Source of the DNA: JAAXHH01 sp965248395 | GTDB taxonomy: Bacteria > JAAXHH01 | DNA: 64,000 nt | NCBI GenBank assembly: GCA_965248395.1 | Contig: OZ252103.1 | Location: 2,604,001-2,668,000, forward strand | Direction: 5' to 3' | Part shown: piece by piece, positions 48,757-56,782 of the stretch | Numbering within the stretch: position 1 is the stretch's first letter | Layout: each line of letters begins with the position of its first letter | The notes under the pieces: generated by a model | Told to the model about the DNA's origin: nothing | Databases searched by the model: none | The model's input: the letters and a program-made list of their open reading frames with translations, nothing else | Position numbers and translations under genes: made by a program

Positions 48757-49913
48757 TTCCCGCGCTAAACGACTACCTGGTCGTGGATCTCACCACGCAG
48801 TTGCCAGGCCCCTACTGTTCCATGCTGCTTGCCGACCTGGGCGCCCGGGTTATCAAGGTCGAACCCCCCGGCGGCGATCCACTGCGCAAGTTTCCCCCGG
48901 CATTCGCGAGCGTAAACCGCGGCAAGCGGGATATCGTGATCGATTTGAAAACAGAACCCGGCCGGGAAGTCATCGGACGCCTTATTTCAAGGGCAGACGT
49001 GGTACTGGAGGGATTTCGACCCGGTGTCGCCGAACGCCTTGGCGTGGACTATGTATCGACCAGGAAATTCAACCCCGCCGTCGTATACTGCTCGATATCG
49101 GGCTTTGGGCAGGACGGGCCCTATCGGACCCGCGCAGGCCACGACATCAACTATCTCGCAATAGGCGGTCTGCTGGGACGCAGCGATCCACCCGCGGTCC
49201 CGCCCGTGCTGATATCGGACCTGTCGTCCGGATTGTACGCCGCGCTGGCCGTCTCCGCCGCGCTAATGCATCGGACATCCACCGGCGAGGGCCACTATAT
49301 CGATCTGTCCATGACCGATTGCATTCTGTCCTGGATGGCGCTCGATATCGCCAGCGCAGCCCATGACCCGCGGGCAGCCTGTCAACCGATCCTTGGAAAC
49401 ATCCCGCACTACGGTATTTTCAAGACTTCGGACAATCGATTCATCAGCATCGGTATCGTCCATGAAGACCACTTCTGGGCCCGCCTTTGCGATGTCCTGG
49501 GATTGGACGACTGGAGAGACTGGCCATCGGAAACACGCGCCGACAGGGAAACCGAAATACGGGAAAAACTCCGTGCCGTGTTCGCCACCGCGTCCTGCCA
49601 GGAATGGGACCGGCGCCTGCAGGAAGCGGACGTACCCTGTGGCGCCATTTACAACCTTGACGAACTACCGGATGACCCTTATATACAGTATCGAAATCCG
49701 TTTTACAGTCTCGTAGCATCCGACCGCACGGAGAGTCGTCAGGTTAAGGCGCCGTATCGAACGGGGACGCCCGACGCCGATGCGCCTCTCCCGCCGCCCG
49801 TCCAGGGCGAGCACTCGCGAAACGTGCTTTCGGAATCCGGGTACACTGATGTGGAGATTGACGATCTGATTCAACAGGGAGTTATACACGAATTCCGCGA
49901 CGGGGAGAAGTAG
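48753..49913 (+). CDS. Class III CoA-transferase (CaiB/BaiF family)
   Basis: A 386-residue CoA-transferase moving CoA between carboxylic acids, or a racemase-like relative. It has Leu-Pro-Gly-Pro-Tyr-Cys-Ser-Met-Leu-Leu-Ala-Asp-Leu-Gly-Ala, Val-Ile-Lys-Val-Glu-Pro-Pro-Gly-Gly-Asp, Asn-Arg-Gly-Lys-Arg-Asp, and Gly-His-Asp-Ile-Asn-Tyr, in which Asp131 is the expected catalytic aspartate. The acid substrate is unknown. It overlaps the truncated synthetase gene by 4 bases, so the two products are probably made in step. Confidence 0.92.
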   Translation: MIPALNDYLVVDLTTQLPGPYCSMLLADLGARVIKVEPPGGDPLRKFPPAFASVNRGKRDIVIDLKTEPGREVIGRLISRADVVLEGFRPGVAERLGVDYVSTRKFNPAVVYCSISGFGQDGPYRTRAGHDINYLAIGGLLGRSDPPAVPPVLISDLSSGLYAALAVSAALMHRTSTGEGHYIDLSMTDCILSWMALDIASAAHDPRAACQPILGNIPHYGIFKTSDNRFISIGIVHEDHFWARLCDVLGLDDWRDWPSETRADRETEIREKLRAVFATASCQEWDRRLQEADVPCGAIYNLDELPDDPYIQYRNPFYSLVASDRTESRQVKAPYRTGTPDADAPLPPPVQGEHSRNVLSESGYTDVEIDDLIQQGVIHEFRDGEK

Positions 49914-49936
49914 TCCGAATCCCCAAAGGAGACATC

Positions 49937-51268
49937 ATGAATATCGTCGTGCGAAACTGGCGAGACCAGGAACCGTACGTGGGGCACATCAGCGCGGTGG
50001 TCTGGACGCTGTACCAGTCCCATGACAAGGATGAAACATCTCCGCCCGACGTAAACCGCCTGCATGGAATCAACAGCTTCGTCAAGCATGGGCTTCAGGG
50101 CCACCAGCATTCGGACCACCATCAGCATGCCGACATCGAGCAGATGTATTTCGTACTTCGGGGGCGCGGACAACTTACCATCGGCGATGACAAGGTGGAC
50201 GTTCGGGACGGCACGGCCGTTTACATGCCTGTCAACGTGCCCCACCAGGCATTCAACGACGGGGATGGATGGATGGAGCACTTGATCGTCAGTTGCCCGC
50301 TGGACGAAATCCGGGAAGGTACGCCCGCGGTCTGTGACTGGCGTGACGTCCATCCCATCGTGCTTGAAGGAGGTACCATTTCGTGGCCCCTTCTGCAACG
50401 TGAAGAAGACGCCGACGACAGCGAGGGCGGTGTACTCCAGCGCGTGCACAGCGTGACCCGATACGCCGTCCAGGGACGGCAGGGTACAGCGTGGCAGCAG
50501 TTGGATAGGATAGAGCTCGTACACTACGTGCTCAGCGGCTACGGAACGATCGAGGATCAGGACGGCAACCGCAATATGGTCACGGAAGGTTCTGCGGCCC
50601 ATGTACTTCCGGGCGTCGATCATCGATTCGTCAACCAGGGCGAAGGATGGTTCGAATACGTCACCTTCGCGGTCGAAGTAGGCGAAATCGAAGAGCAGCG
50701 GGAATCCGATACTGATTCGGACACCGAGGACGAACAGCCCGGAGTGGAAGAAGCGGCTGCGGCTATTGTGCTTGCGGAAGTCGACTGGGATGAAGCCGAT
50801 GCGGTGGAGGCAGAGGAAGAGATCGAGGAGGCTATGGCTGCCGATGCGATCGACGCGGACGATGAGGCAGAGTCCACGGACGAGATGGAAGAAGAAACGG
50901 ACACCGATGCGGCCGAAATAGAAGCCGAAGACGGCGACGATGAGGACGGGGAGGAAGCCGAAGACGGCGACGATGAGGACGGGGAGGAAGCCGAAGACGG
51001 CGACGATGAGGTAGAGGAGAGGGCCGAAGAAAGCGTCGATGAGGCTGAAGAGTCCGACGAAGAAGCCGATGTCACCGAAGAGGATAGCGGAGAAACCAAC
51101 GCAGCCGACGATGAAACCGAAGATCTCGATGCGGACGATGAATCAACCGCTGCCGAGGACGAGATTGATCTGGATGACGAAGAAACGGATTGCGATATCG
51201 AAGATGAAACCACCGTTGAGGACGAAACAGGGGAGGAGGACGATTCCCTTGATCCGTACAAACGGTAA
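49937..51268 (+). CDS. Double cupin protein with a ~190-residue acidic tail
   Basis: A 443-residue protein. The first ~240 residues contain two cupin barrels: the first with His-Gln-His-Ser-Asp-His-His-Gln-His-Ala-Asp-Ile-Glu-Gln-Met-Tyr, ending Val-Pro-His-Gln-Ala-Phe, and a second ending Gly-Val-Asp-His-Arg-Phe-Val. The histidine-rich first motif suggests a metal site; the second barrel lacks the full set. Residues ~245-443 are low-complexity, overwhelmingly Asp and Glu with Ala and Ser, including a tandem 11-residue unit. No membrane segment is seen. Cupins of this type act as sugar isomerases, dioxygenases or binding proteins. AAAGGAG precedes the ATG. Neighbours are the CoA-transferase and the aldo/keto reductase. 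Confidence 0.85.
   Translation: MNIVVRNWRDQEPYVGHISAVVWTLYQSHDKDETSPPDVNRLHGINSFVKHGLQGHQHSDHHQHADIEQMYFVLRGRGQLTIGDDKVDVRDGTAVYMPVNVPHQAFNDGDGWMEHLIVSCPLDEIREGTPAVCDWRDVHPIVLEGGTISWPLLQREEDADDSEGGVLQRVHSVTRYAVQGRQGTAWQQLDRIELVHYVLSGYGTIEDQDGNRNMVTEGSAAHVLPGVDHRFVNQGEGWFEYVTFAVEVGEIEEQRESDTDSDTEDEQPGVEEAAAAIVLAEVDWDEADAVEAEEEIEEAMAADAIDADDEAESTDEMEEETDTDAAEIEAEDGDDEDGEEAEDGDDEDGEEAEDGDDEVEERAEESVDEAEESDEEADVTEEDSGETNAADDETEDLDADDESTAAEDEIDLDDEETDCDIEDETTVEDETGEEDDSLDPYKR
50921..51010 (+). repeat. 33-bp tandem repeat inside the acidic tail
   Basis: Two perfect 33-bp units (50921-50953 and 50954-50986) and 24 bases of a third (50987-51010) encode the unit Glu-Ala-Glu-Asp-Gly-Asp-Asp-Glu-Asp-Gly-Glu. 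Exact identity at the DNA level suggests recent slippage or duplication. Confidence 0.9.
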
Positions 51269-51280
51269 ACGAAAGCGTAC

Positions 51281-52183
51281 GTGAATAACCTACCCGCCCG
51301 ATCTTTCGGGCGTACCGGCATGCGTCCGGCGGCGCTGGCCATGGGAGCCGCCTTTCTGCACGGAAGCCCGGAGGCGGTCGATGCGATTCAGACTGCCCTG
51401 GAACTGGGTATCAACTATTTCGATACCTACCCGGGCCACCACGAGGAAAAATGGGGAGAAGCGCTGTCCGGCGTTCCCCGATCCTCCTACTACCTCCAGG
51501 CCAAGATCGGCACCCATCCCGAACGCACCAAGGACTTCTCCGGGGAAGGGGCCAGGTGGAGTCTGGACCGTAGCCTGCAATCCCTGAAGACGGACTATCT
51601 CGACTCCGTACTGGTACACGATCCAAACGACATAGACGAATTACTGCGTGAAGGCGCGGTGTTCGACGTCCTGCGTGAACTGAAATCGCAAGGGGTGGTC
51701 AGAAACATCGGCCTCGGCGCCCGTACGCACGACTGGCACGTACGGCTGATCGATGAAGGCGTCAGCGACGTGTCCCTGACCTTCCTGGACTATACGCTGA
51801 TCAACCAGTCGGCCGCCTCCACCATCTTCCCGGCGGCCAGGAGACGGCGAGCCGGAATTATCCTGGCCAGCGTGCAAGGCATGGGACTTCTAACCGGATC
51901 GGAACCGGACGCGGAACGGGAGCGTGCCATGCATCCCGGCAGCGAGCCGCGCGCGCACCGGATCTGGACCTGGTGCCGGGAACGTGGAGTAAACATCCGG
52001 CATCTGGCCATTCAGTTTTGCCTCGCGGCGCCGGTGGACAGCCTGGTTATGTTCGGACCGTCGAATATCCAGCAGGTGCGTGACGCGTACAAAGCCGCCA
52101 CCGACACCATTCCGTCCGATCTTTGGGAGAAGTTCGACCAGGATTTCGGTATCCGTTCGGGCATGGATGCCCGGCAGTTATGA
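51281..52183 (+). CDS. Aldo/keto reductase
   Basis: A 300-residue TIM-barrel oxidoreductase using NADPH. Expected catalytic residues are Asp48 in Asn-Tyr-Phe-Asp-Thr-Tyr, a Tyr nearby (Tyr50), Lys75 in Leu-Gln-Ala-Lys-Ile-Gly, and His113 in Leu-Val-His-Asp-Pro. The spacing between Asp48 and the Tyr is shorter than usual, so the Tyr assignment is tentative. The GTG start at 51281 is 12 bases after the cupin stop. Substrate unknown; genomic context suggests a small hydroxy or keto acid or sugar. Confidence 0.87.
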   Translation: MNNLPARSFGRTGMRPAALAMGAAFLHGSPEAVDAIQTALELGINYFDTYPGHHEEKWGEALSGVPRSSYYLQAKIGTHPERTKDFSGEGARWSLDRSLQSLKTDYLDSVLVHDPNDIDELLREGAVFDVLRELKSQGVVRNIGLGARTHDWHVRLIDEGVSDVSLTFLDYTLINQSAASTIFPAARRRRAGIILASVQGMGLLTGSEPDAERERAMHPGSEPRAHRIWTWCRERGVNIRHLAIQFCLAAPVDSLVMFGPSNIQQVRDAYKAATDTIPSDLWEKFDQDFGIRSGMDARQL

Positions 52184-52275
52184 TTCCTGGATTGATCCGT
52201 TTTCGACACCTTTGCTTGACGAGGCAACCTCAACCCGTCAAGACCGGAATTCAGACCCCACGGAACTAATACTTC

Positions 52276-53043
52276 ATGCCCTCACTGTCCTTTACGCCCC
52301 GTGTACCCGTCATCGACGCCAACGTATGCGTGGGCAATCACCACACCGGACCGTCGCCCTGCCAGAATCCTTCCCAGTTGCTCGCCGAAATGGATACGCA
52401 CGGCGTCCAGCGCGCGGTGATATACCATGCGCAGGGCGAAGAGATCAGTCCCACCGACGGCAACCTCCTATTGGAGGACTGGCTCGAGAATGAAGGAAGA
52501 CTGATTCCGCAGTGGTCGGTTGCGCCTGTAGACACCTCCATGAAGCAGCTCGAGGATCTGCACAGCCAGGGACGGGTAACGTCCGTTCGCCTGCACAACA
52601 CCCAGTCCGCCGGACTTCCGTTCCGTCCCTGGGGCTATGATGGTCTGCTGTCCTTTCTCACGGAAGCCGGGATCCCGTTGTGGATCCCGCTGATGGACGT
52701 GGATATGAACGACCTGGTAACGACCCTCCAGGCCTATCCGGATCTGCGCGCGGTGCTCGTCGGCGCGCACTATACCCACGCGGTAGTCGTTCGCGGTCTG
52801 CTTGAAGCGAGTACCAACGCCGTGCTGGAACTCAGCCGCTACGAGCCCATTGGCGAAGTGGAGGCGCTCGTAGACCGGTACGGTGCGGATCGGCTGATCT
52901 ACGGCTCCTGGTATCCCAGGTACGCCATGGGTCCGATCCTGTTCTACCTGCACCACACCCGCATGAGCGACGAGGATCTCGCGCGGATCTGCACCGGAAA
53001 CGTCGAGCGCCTGCTCGAACCGCAGCGGGGGGATCATGATTGA
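52276..53043 (+). CDS. Amidohydrolase-fold protein lacking the metal ligands
   Basis: A 255-residue TIM-barrel protein of the amidohydrolase-2 (ACMSD-like) family. The fold is clear from Val-Pro-Val-Ile-Asp-Ala-Asn-Val-Cys-Val-Gly at the start and Asp-Arg-Leu-Ile-Tyr-Gly-Ser-Trp-Tyr-Pro near the end. In active members the first motif is His-x-His and the last has Ser-Asp; here these are Asn-Val-Cys and Ser-Trp, and strand 5 has no His. It therefore cannot bind metal in the usual way. It overlaps the next gene by 8 bases; that neighbour has all the ligands, so the two may form a heteromer in which this one is structural or regulatory. Confidence 0.82.
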   Translation: MPSLSFTPRVPVIDANVCVGNHHTGPSPCQNPSQLLAEMDTHGVQRAVIYHAQGEEISPTDGNLLLEDWLENEGRLIPQWSVAPVDTSMKQLEDLHSQGRVTSVRLHNTQSAGLPFRPWGYDGLLSFLTEAGIPLWIPLMDVDMNDLVTTLQAYPDLRAVLVGAHYTHAVVVRGLLEASTNAVLELSRYEPIGEVEALVDRYGADRLIYGSWYPRYAMGPILFYLHHTRMSDEDLARICTGNVERLLEPQRGDHD

Positions 53044-53785
53044 CAGCTCGAAAGTGATCGACTTCCACGGACACGTAGGCCGGTGGGAACGTTACGGCAT
53101 GATTGACGACCCTGAACTATTGCTGGCTGCCATGGATGCCGTCGGTATCGACATCGCATGCCTTTTTCACATTTTTCATCCGGACGGCACCACGGGCAAC
53201 GATCTGACCGCGAAATTCGTCGCCCGGAATCCAGAACGGTTCGTGGGATTCGCCTACGTCTCTCCGACCATGCCCGACCGCATGGTGCCCGAACTGGAGC
53301 GGGCGGTCGACCAGCTGGGATTTCCGGCCATCAAACTATACCCGCCCTATACGCCCTGGCCCTTCAACGAAGAACCCTGGCATCCGATCTATGAATTCGC
53401 CCAGGACCGGGGTCTGACCATCATCTTCCACACGGATCATTTTAAAAACAGCCGGCCCCGGTACTTCGAAGACCTTGCCCCGGCCTATCCTCGTGTAAAT
53501 TTCGTTTCCGGTCATTCGGGCAACGTACCCGAAGCGCGCGCCGAAGCCATCGCGGCGGCACAGAAGTACCCGAACGTCTACCTCGAGACCTGCTCGACAT
53601 ACCGGACACCCGGTGTTATCGAAGAACTGGTGGAAAAGGGTGGAGCCGACCGCGTGCTTTACGGGTCGGACATGCCCCTGATGGATCCGCGGCCGCAGAT
53701 CGGCAAGATCATCACGGCCCGTATCTCTTCCGAGGCCAAGCGGATGGCGCTGGGCGGCAATGCGGCCCGGTTGCTCGGATTGTAG
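53036..53785 (+). CDS. Amidohydrolase-2 family hydrolase or decarboxylase
   Basis: A 249-residue TIM-barrel metalloenzyme. Ligands expected in the family are present: Ile-Asp-Phe-His-Gly-His-Val at the start, Ile-Ile-Phe-His-Thr-Asp-His in the middle, Val-Ser-Gly-His-Ser-Gly-Asn later, and Tyr-Gly-Ser-Asp-Met-Pro near the end. Relatives hydrolyse lactones or amides or decarboxylate aromatic acids. The gene starts within the 3' end of the metal-less paralogue (8-base overlap) and probably shares its function. Substrate cannot be stated. Confidence 0.9.
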   Translation: MIDSSKVIDFHGHVGRWERYGMIDDPELLLAAMDAVGIDIACLFHIFHPDGTTGNDLTAKFVARNPERFVGFAYVSPTMPDRMVPELERAVDQLGFPAIKLYPPYTPWPFNEEPWHPIYEFAQDRGLTIIFHTDHFKNSRPRYFEDLAPAYPRVNFVSGHSGNVPEARAEAIAAAQKYPNVYLETCSTYRTPGVIEELVEKGGADRVLYGSDMPLMDPRPQIGKIITARISSEAKRMALGGNAARLLGL

Positions 53786-53841
53786 ATTATATGATGTACG
53801 CGCTCGATGCTGTCTGACCACCCCCGATCCTGGAGGTTTAC

Positions 53842-54834
53842 GTGATTGTCGGTAATACTGAATTGCATAACGTCCACGAATTGCTGGATGACCCCGAAGG
53901 CATGGGCAGCATTTGCTGCCGTGTCCCCAATGACCTTCGCGTGACGCTGAATGAAGCTGCTTTGAACAATGCACTGGTGTCAACGGGATGCGAAATCCGG
54001 TTCAACCTGGAAGGACCGCACGCGGTCATAACCCTGCAGAGTCCCGAAGCACCGACGCTCGTGGAAGTATACCAGGGCGATTTCTTCAGCGCTTTACATA
54101 TTGTCGACGTAACCCCGACACGAATTGTCGCGGCACGGCCCGAGGCCGAGGCAGTCATGCGCCAGGTCACCCCGTCCAGTGCGCGGTTCGACACCGGTCT
54201 TACCCGGGTGATCCTGCCGTGGCGTCCTTCGGTTCGACTGATTTCCATCGAGGGAGAAACGTCGCTGCCGAGACCGGATCAGACTCCGAATACGCGATAC
54301 CTGGCCTACGGTTCGTCGATCACCCATGGAAGCACGGCCGTACGGCCCACGGGCACGTACCCCGCCCGGGCGGCCGACCTGCTGGGCACCGATCTCTTCA
54401 ACCTGGGATTCGGCGGAGGCGCACACATGGAAGCGGGCATGGCGGACTACATTGCCGGACGCAATGACTGGGACATCGCGACGCTTGAGATGGGCATCAA
54501 CGTCGTGCAGGCATTCGACGTGGACGAGTTTCACCGGCGCGTCGAGTACTTCGTGACGACCATTGCCGACTCTCATCCCGATGACTGGATCTTCTGCATT
54601 GACATATTCCCATGCCTGTATGATTTTATGGGCGTCGAAAAAGCCGAAACCTTCCGATCCATCGTAGCGGAACGGGTGCGGCAGTTGAACCGGCCGAGGC
54701 TCGTGCACATACCGGGTGACGCCATGCTCAGGTCCAAAACAGGACTGACGGTGGACCTGGTGCATCCTGCGCCTGCCGGTTTCGAGGAAATGGCGCGGAA
54801 CCTGGCGGACATCATTCGCGCCCGAAGAAAGTAA
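53842..54834 (+). CDS. SGNH/GDSL-family hydrolase
   Basis: A 330-residue esterase or lipase-like enzyme. The N-terminal ~145 residues form a beta-rich domain as in many SGNH proteins. The nucleophile is Ser159 in Tyr-Gly-Ser-Ser-Ile-Thr-His-Gly. The Gly of block II falls in Leu-Gly-Phe-Gly-Gly-Gly, the Asn of block III in Glu-Met-Gly-Ile-Asn, and the Asp/His of block V in Asp-Leu-Val-His-Pro (Asp305, His308). It could remove acetyl or other acyl groups from sugars. The start is GTG, with CTGGAGG upstream. No signal peptide is visible. It belongs to the same co-directional run as the amidohydrolases. Confidence 0.9.
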   Translation: MIVGNTELHNVHELLDDPEGMGSICCRVPNDLRVTLNEAALNNALVSTGCEIRFNLEGPHAVITLQSPEAPTLVEVYQGDFFSALHIVDVTPTRIVAARPEAEAVMRQVTPSSARFDTGLTRVILPWRPSVRLISIEGETSLPRPDQTPNTRYLAYGSSITHGSTAVRPTGTYPARAADLLGTDLFNLGFGGGAHMEAGMADYIAGRNDWDIATLEMGINVVQAFDVDEFHRRVEYFVTTIADSHPDDWIFCIDIFPCLYDFMGVEKAETFRSIVAERVRQLNRPRLVHIPGDAMLRSKTGLTVDLVHPAPAGFEEMARNLADIIRARRK

Positions 54835-54897
54835 GAGCGCGAAGAACGTGAAAAACCGAGATCGATTCACCAACCAGTCACGAAAAAGGGGCAATAA

Positions 54898-55929
54898 ATG
54901 GATACCATTCGCGTAGGCGTGGTCGGTGCCGGCGGCAACACGGTAAGCATGCATATACCGAAGCTGCAGGCTATCGAAGGGGTGGAGATCGTCAGCGTGT
55001 GCAACCGAAGCCGCGCATCATCAGAGCGGGTGGCCAGGCAGTTCGGCATCCCTACCGTCTACGAAACTTGGGCGGACCTGATCGAGGCGGACGACACGGA
55101 TGCCATCGTCGTCGGTACCTGGCCCTACCTGCACTGCGCAACGACCCTTGCCGCCCTGGCTTCCGGCAAGCACATCCTGTGCGAAGCGCGCATGGCCATG
55201 AACCTTGAAGAAGCCCAGCTCATGCACGACGCCGCACAGAGCAGTCCCGACCTCGTGGCCCAGATCGTGCCTTCCCCCATGACACTGTGGGCTGACAAGA
55301 CCATTCAGCGCCTCATAGCGGAAGGATACGCGGGCGACATACTCAGCGTGGAGCTCCGCTCCTCCGGCAGCGCGTTCATTGACAGGGACAGTCCGATGCA
55401 CTGGCGTCAGGATTACGAACTGAGCGGCATGAACATCATGACCATGGGAATCTGGTACGAGGCGATGAGACGCTGGGTGGGAGATCCGCTTCGCGTGTTC
55501 GCCCAGGGCAAGACCTTCACGAAAATGCGTAGAGACGCGGAGACCGGCGTGATACGCGCCATTCGGGTTCCGGAGCACATCGACATCGTGATGGACATGA
55601 TCTGCGGCGCATCGGCCTATATCAAGATTTCGACCGTCCAGGGACTGGCCAACGAAAACGAGGCCACGATCTACGGCAGCGAGGGCACGATCCGAATGGG
55701 CGACGGCAAAATACACGGCGCACGGCGCGGGGAGGAAGCCCTGGGAGAGATCGAGATCCGGCCCGAAGACCACGGAGAATGGCGGGTGGAGGAAGAATTC
55801 GTCAACGCCATCCGTGGCCTGGAGAAGGTCACCCACACACCCTTGGACATCGGAATCAAGTATATGGAATTCACCGAGGCTGTGAACCGCAGCATGGAGG
55901 AAGGGAAAGCCATCCCCCTGCCTTTGTAA
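54898..55929 (+). CDS. Gfo/Idh/MocA family protein with EKP motif replaced
   Basis: A 343-residue NAD(P)-dependent dehydrogenase-fold protein. The Rossmann motif is Gly-Val-Val-Gly-Ala-Gly-Gly-Asn (about 7-14). In family members the second signature is Glu-Lys-Pro; here it reads Cys-Glu-Ala-Arg-Met-Ala (Glu96, Ala97, Arg98), so the conserved Lys is absent. The substrate site region (Asp-Tyr-Glu-Leu-Ser-Gly-Met-Asn-Ile-Met-Thr-Met-Gly) is also atypical. It may have altered catalysis or only bind cofactor. It is the last gene of the 46-56 kb catabolic run. Confidence 0.88.
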   Translation: MDTIRVGVVGAGGNTVSMHIPKLQAIEGVEIVSVCNRSRASSERVARQFGIPTVYETWADLIEADDTDAIVVGTWPYLHCATTLAALASGKHILCEARMAMNLEEAQLMHDAAQSSPDLVAQIVPSPMTLWADKTIQRLIAEGYAGDILSVELRSSGSAFIDRDSPMHWRQDYELSGMNIMTMGIWYEAMRRWVGDPLRVFAQGKTFTKMRRDAETGVIRAIRVPEHIDIVMDMICGASAYIKISTVQGLANENEATIYGSEGTIRMGDGKIHGARRGEEALGEIEIRPEDHGEWRVEEEFVNAIRGLEKVTHTPLDIGIKYMEFTEAVNRSMEEGKAIPLPL

Positions 55930-55993
55930 AAGAGCAGAATTACGTATAGAAACAGAGTTGCTGAGAGCGTCGCGGTTAAGAAGAGGAATGATA

Positions 55994-56575
55994 CTACGAA
56001 GGAATGACGCGATCCACGTAAGCCAGCAACGCGTCGATCATGTCTTGCGGGGTCGATTCGTTGACGACTGTGAAATCCGCCATGGCAATGGGACCGCCTT
56101 TCTCGATGTTCTCGATCTCTGCGTGGTCCCGCTTCCGCGCTTCGTCCGACGTGAGAGGCCGCATTCGGTACTGGGGGTCTTTTTGAGCGTCGTGCACGCG
56201 ATGTTCCAGGCGCTCATACCGGGTCTTCGGCGAAGAGGCGACGGCCACGACGTGGACGCGGTCGCCATACGCTTCCTTCAGAATCTTGTGTTCCGACCAG
56301 GAATACATTCCGTCAATCACGACGTGATCGTGTTTGAGTCCTTCCTCGATGGCGGACAGCGAGAGCAACGCAAACGCGCCCATGCCATGGTCGCGCCTTA
56401 ACTGTTCCCGCTTCGTCTTCTCGTTCTCCGGATTGATTTCTCTACCTTCTTCCTTGAGGCGGTCGATGGTCACCTGGCCGAAGCGGATATGACGCCACCC
56501 CCTGCCGACCAGGCATCCCGCTGCCGTTGACTTGCCCGAGCCGGTCATTCCTACGATGGCGACGATGATGTGCAT
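55994..56575 (-). CDS. P-loop kinase-like protein (dephospho-CoA kinase fold)
   Basis: A 193-residue nucleotide-binding protein. The Walker A loop is Gly-Met-Thr-Gly-Ser-Gly-Lys-Ser-Thr (about 9-17). The lid region has many Arg/Asp (His-Asp-Ala-Gln-Lys-Asp-Pro-Gln-Tyr-Arg-Met-Arg-Pro), and Val-Val-Ile-Asp-Gly-Met-Tyr-Ser resembles the P-loop kinase 'Val-x-Asp' strand. Similarity is to dephospho-CoA kinase-like archaeal and bacterial AAA proteins, but the true CoaE motifs are not clear, so I do not assign CoaE. It stands alone, convergent with the catabolic run. Confidence 0.8.
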   Translation of the reverse strand: MHIIVAIVGMTGSGKSTAAGCLVGRGWRHIRFGQVTIDRLKEEGREINPENEKTKREQLRRDHGMGAFALLSLSAIEEGLKHDHVVIDGMYSWSEHKILKEAYGDRVHVVAVASSPKTRYERLEHRVHDAQKDPQYRMRPLTSDEARKRDHAEIENIEKGGPIAMADFTVVNESTPQDMIDALLAYVDRVIPS

Positions 56576-56782
56576 GGTGTACCGGGTGGTTGCGGGGATG
56601 GAATCGGAATCCCTTTAAACATGGAGAATCGGCCGGAATATACAGTTCCGTCTCCCTCCTGTCAAACTGGATGTACGTAAAAGATATAGTCCTTGACGAT
56701 TACCGTACGCCGGTTTTGTTTTAACATTCTTCCCGTTTTCATAGGCGCCTGATCCTGAAATTAAACACAGTGGAGGTGCGGC

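Noticed and set aside
50921..51010. Direct repeats as a CRISPR-like array.
   Set aside because: Units are adjacent without spacers, are in frame, and sit within a coding low-complexity tail.
50620..51342. A Ser-rich 240-codon frame on the minus strand opposite the acidic tail.
   Set aside because: Its composition simply mirrors the Asp/Glu codons of the cupin tail on the other strand.
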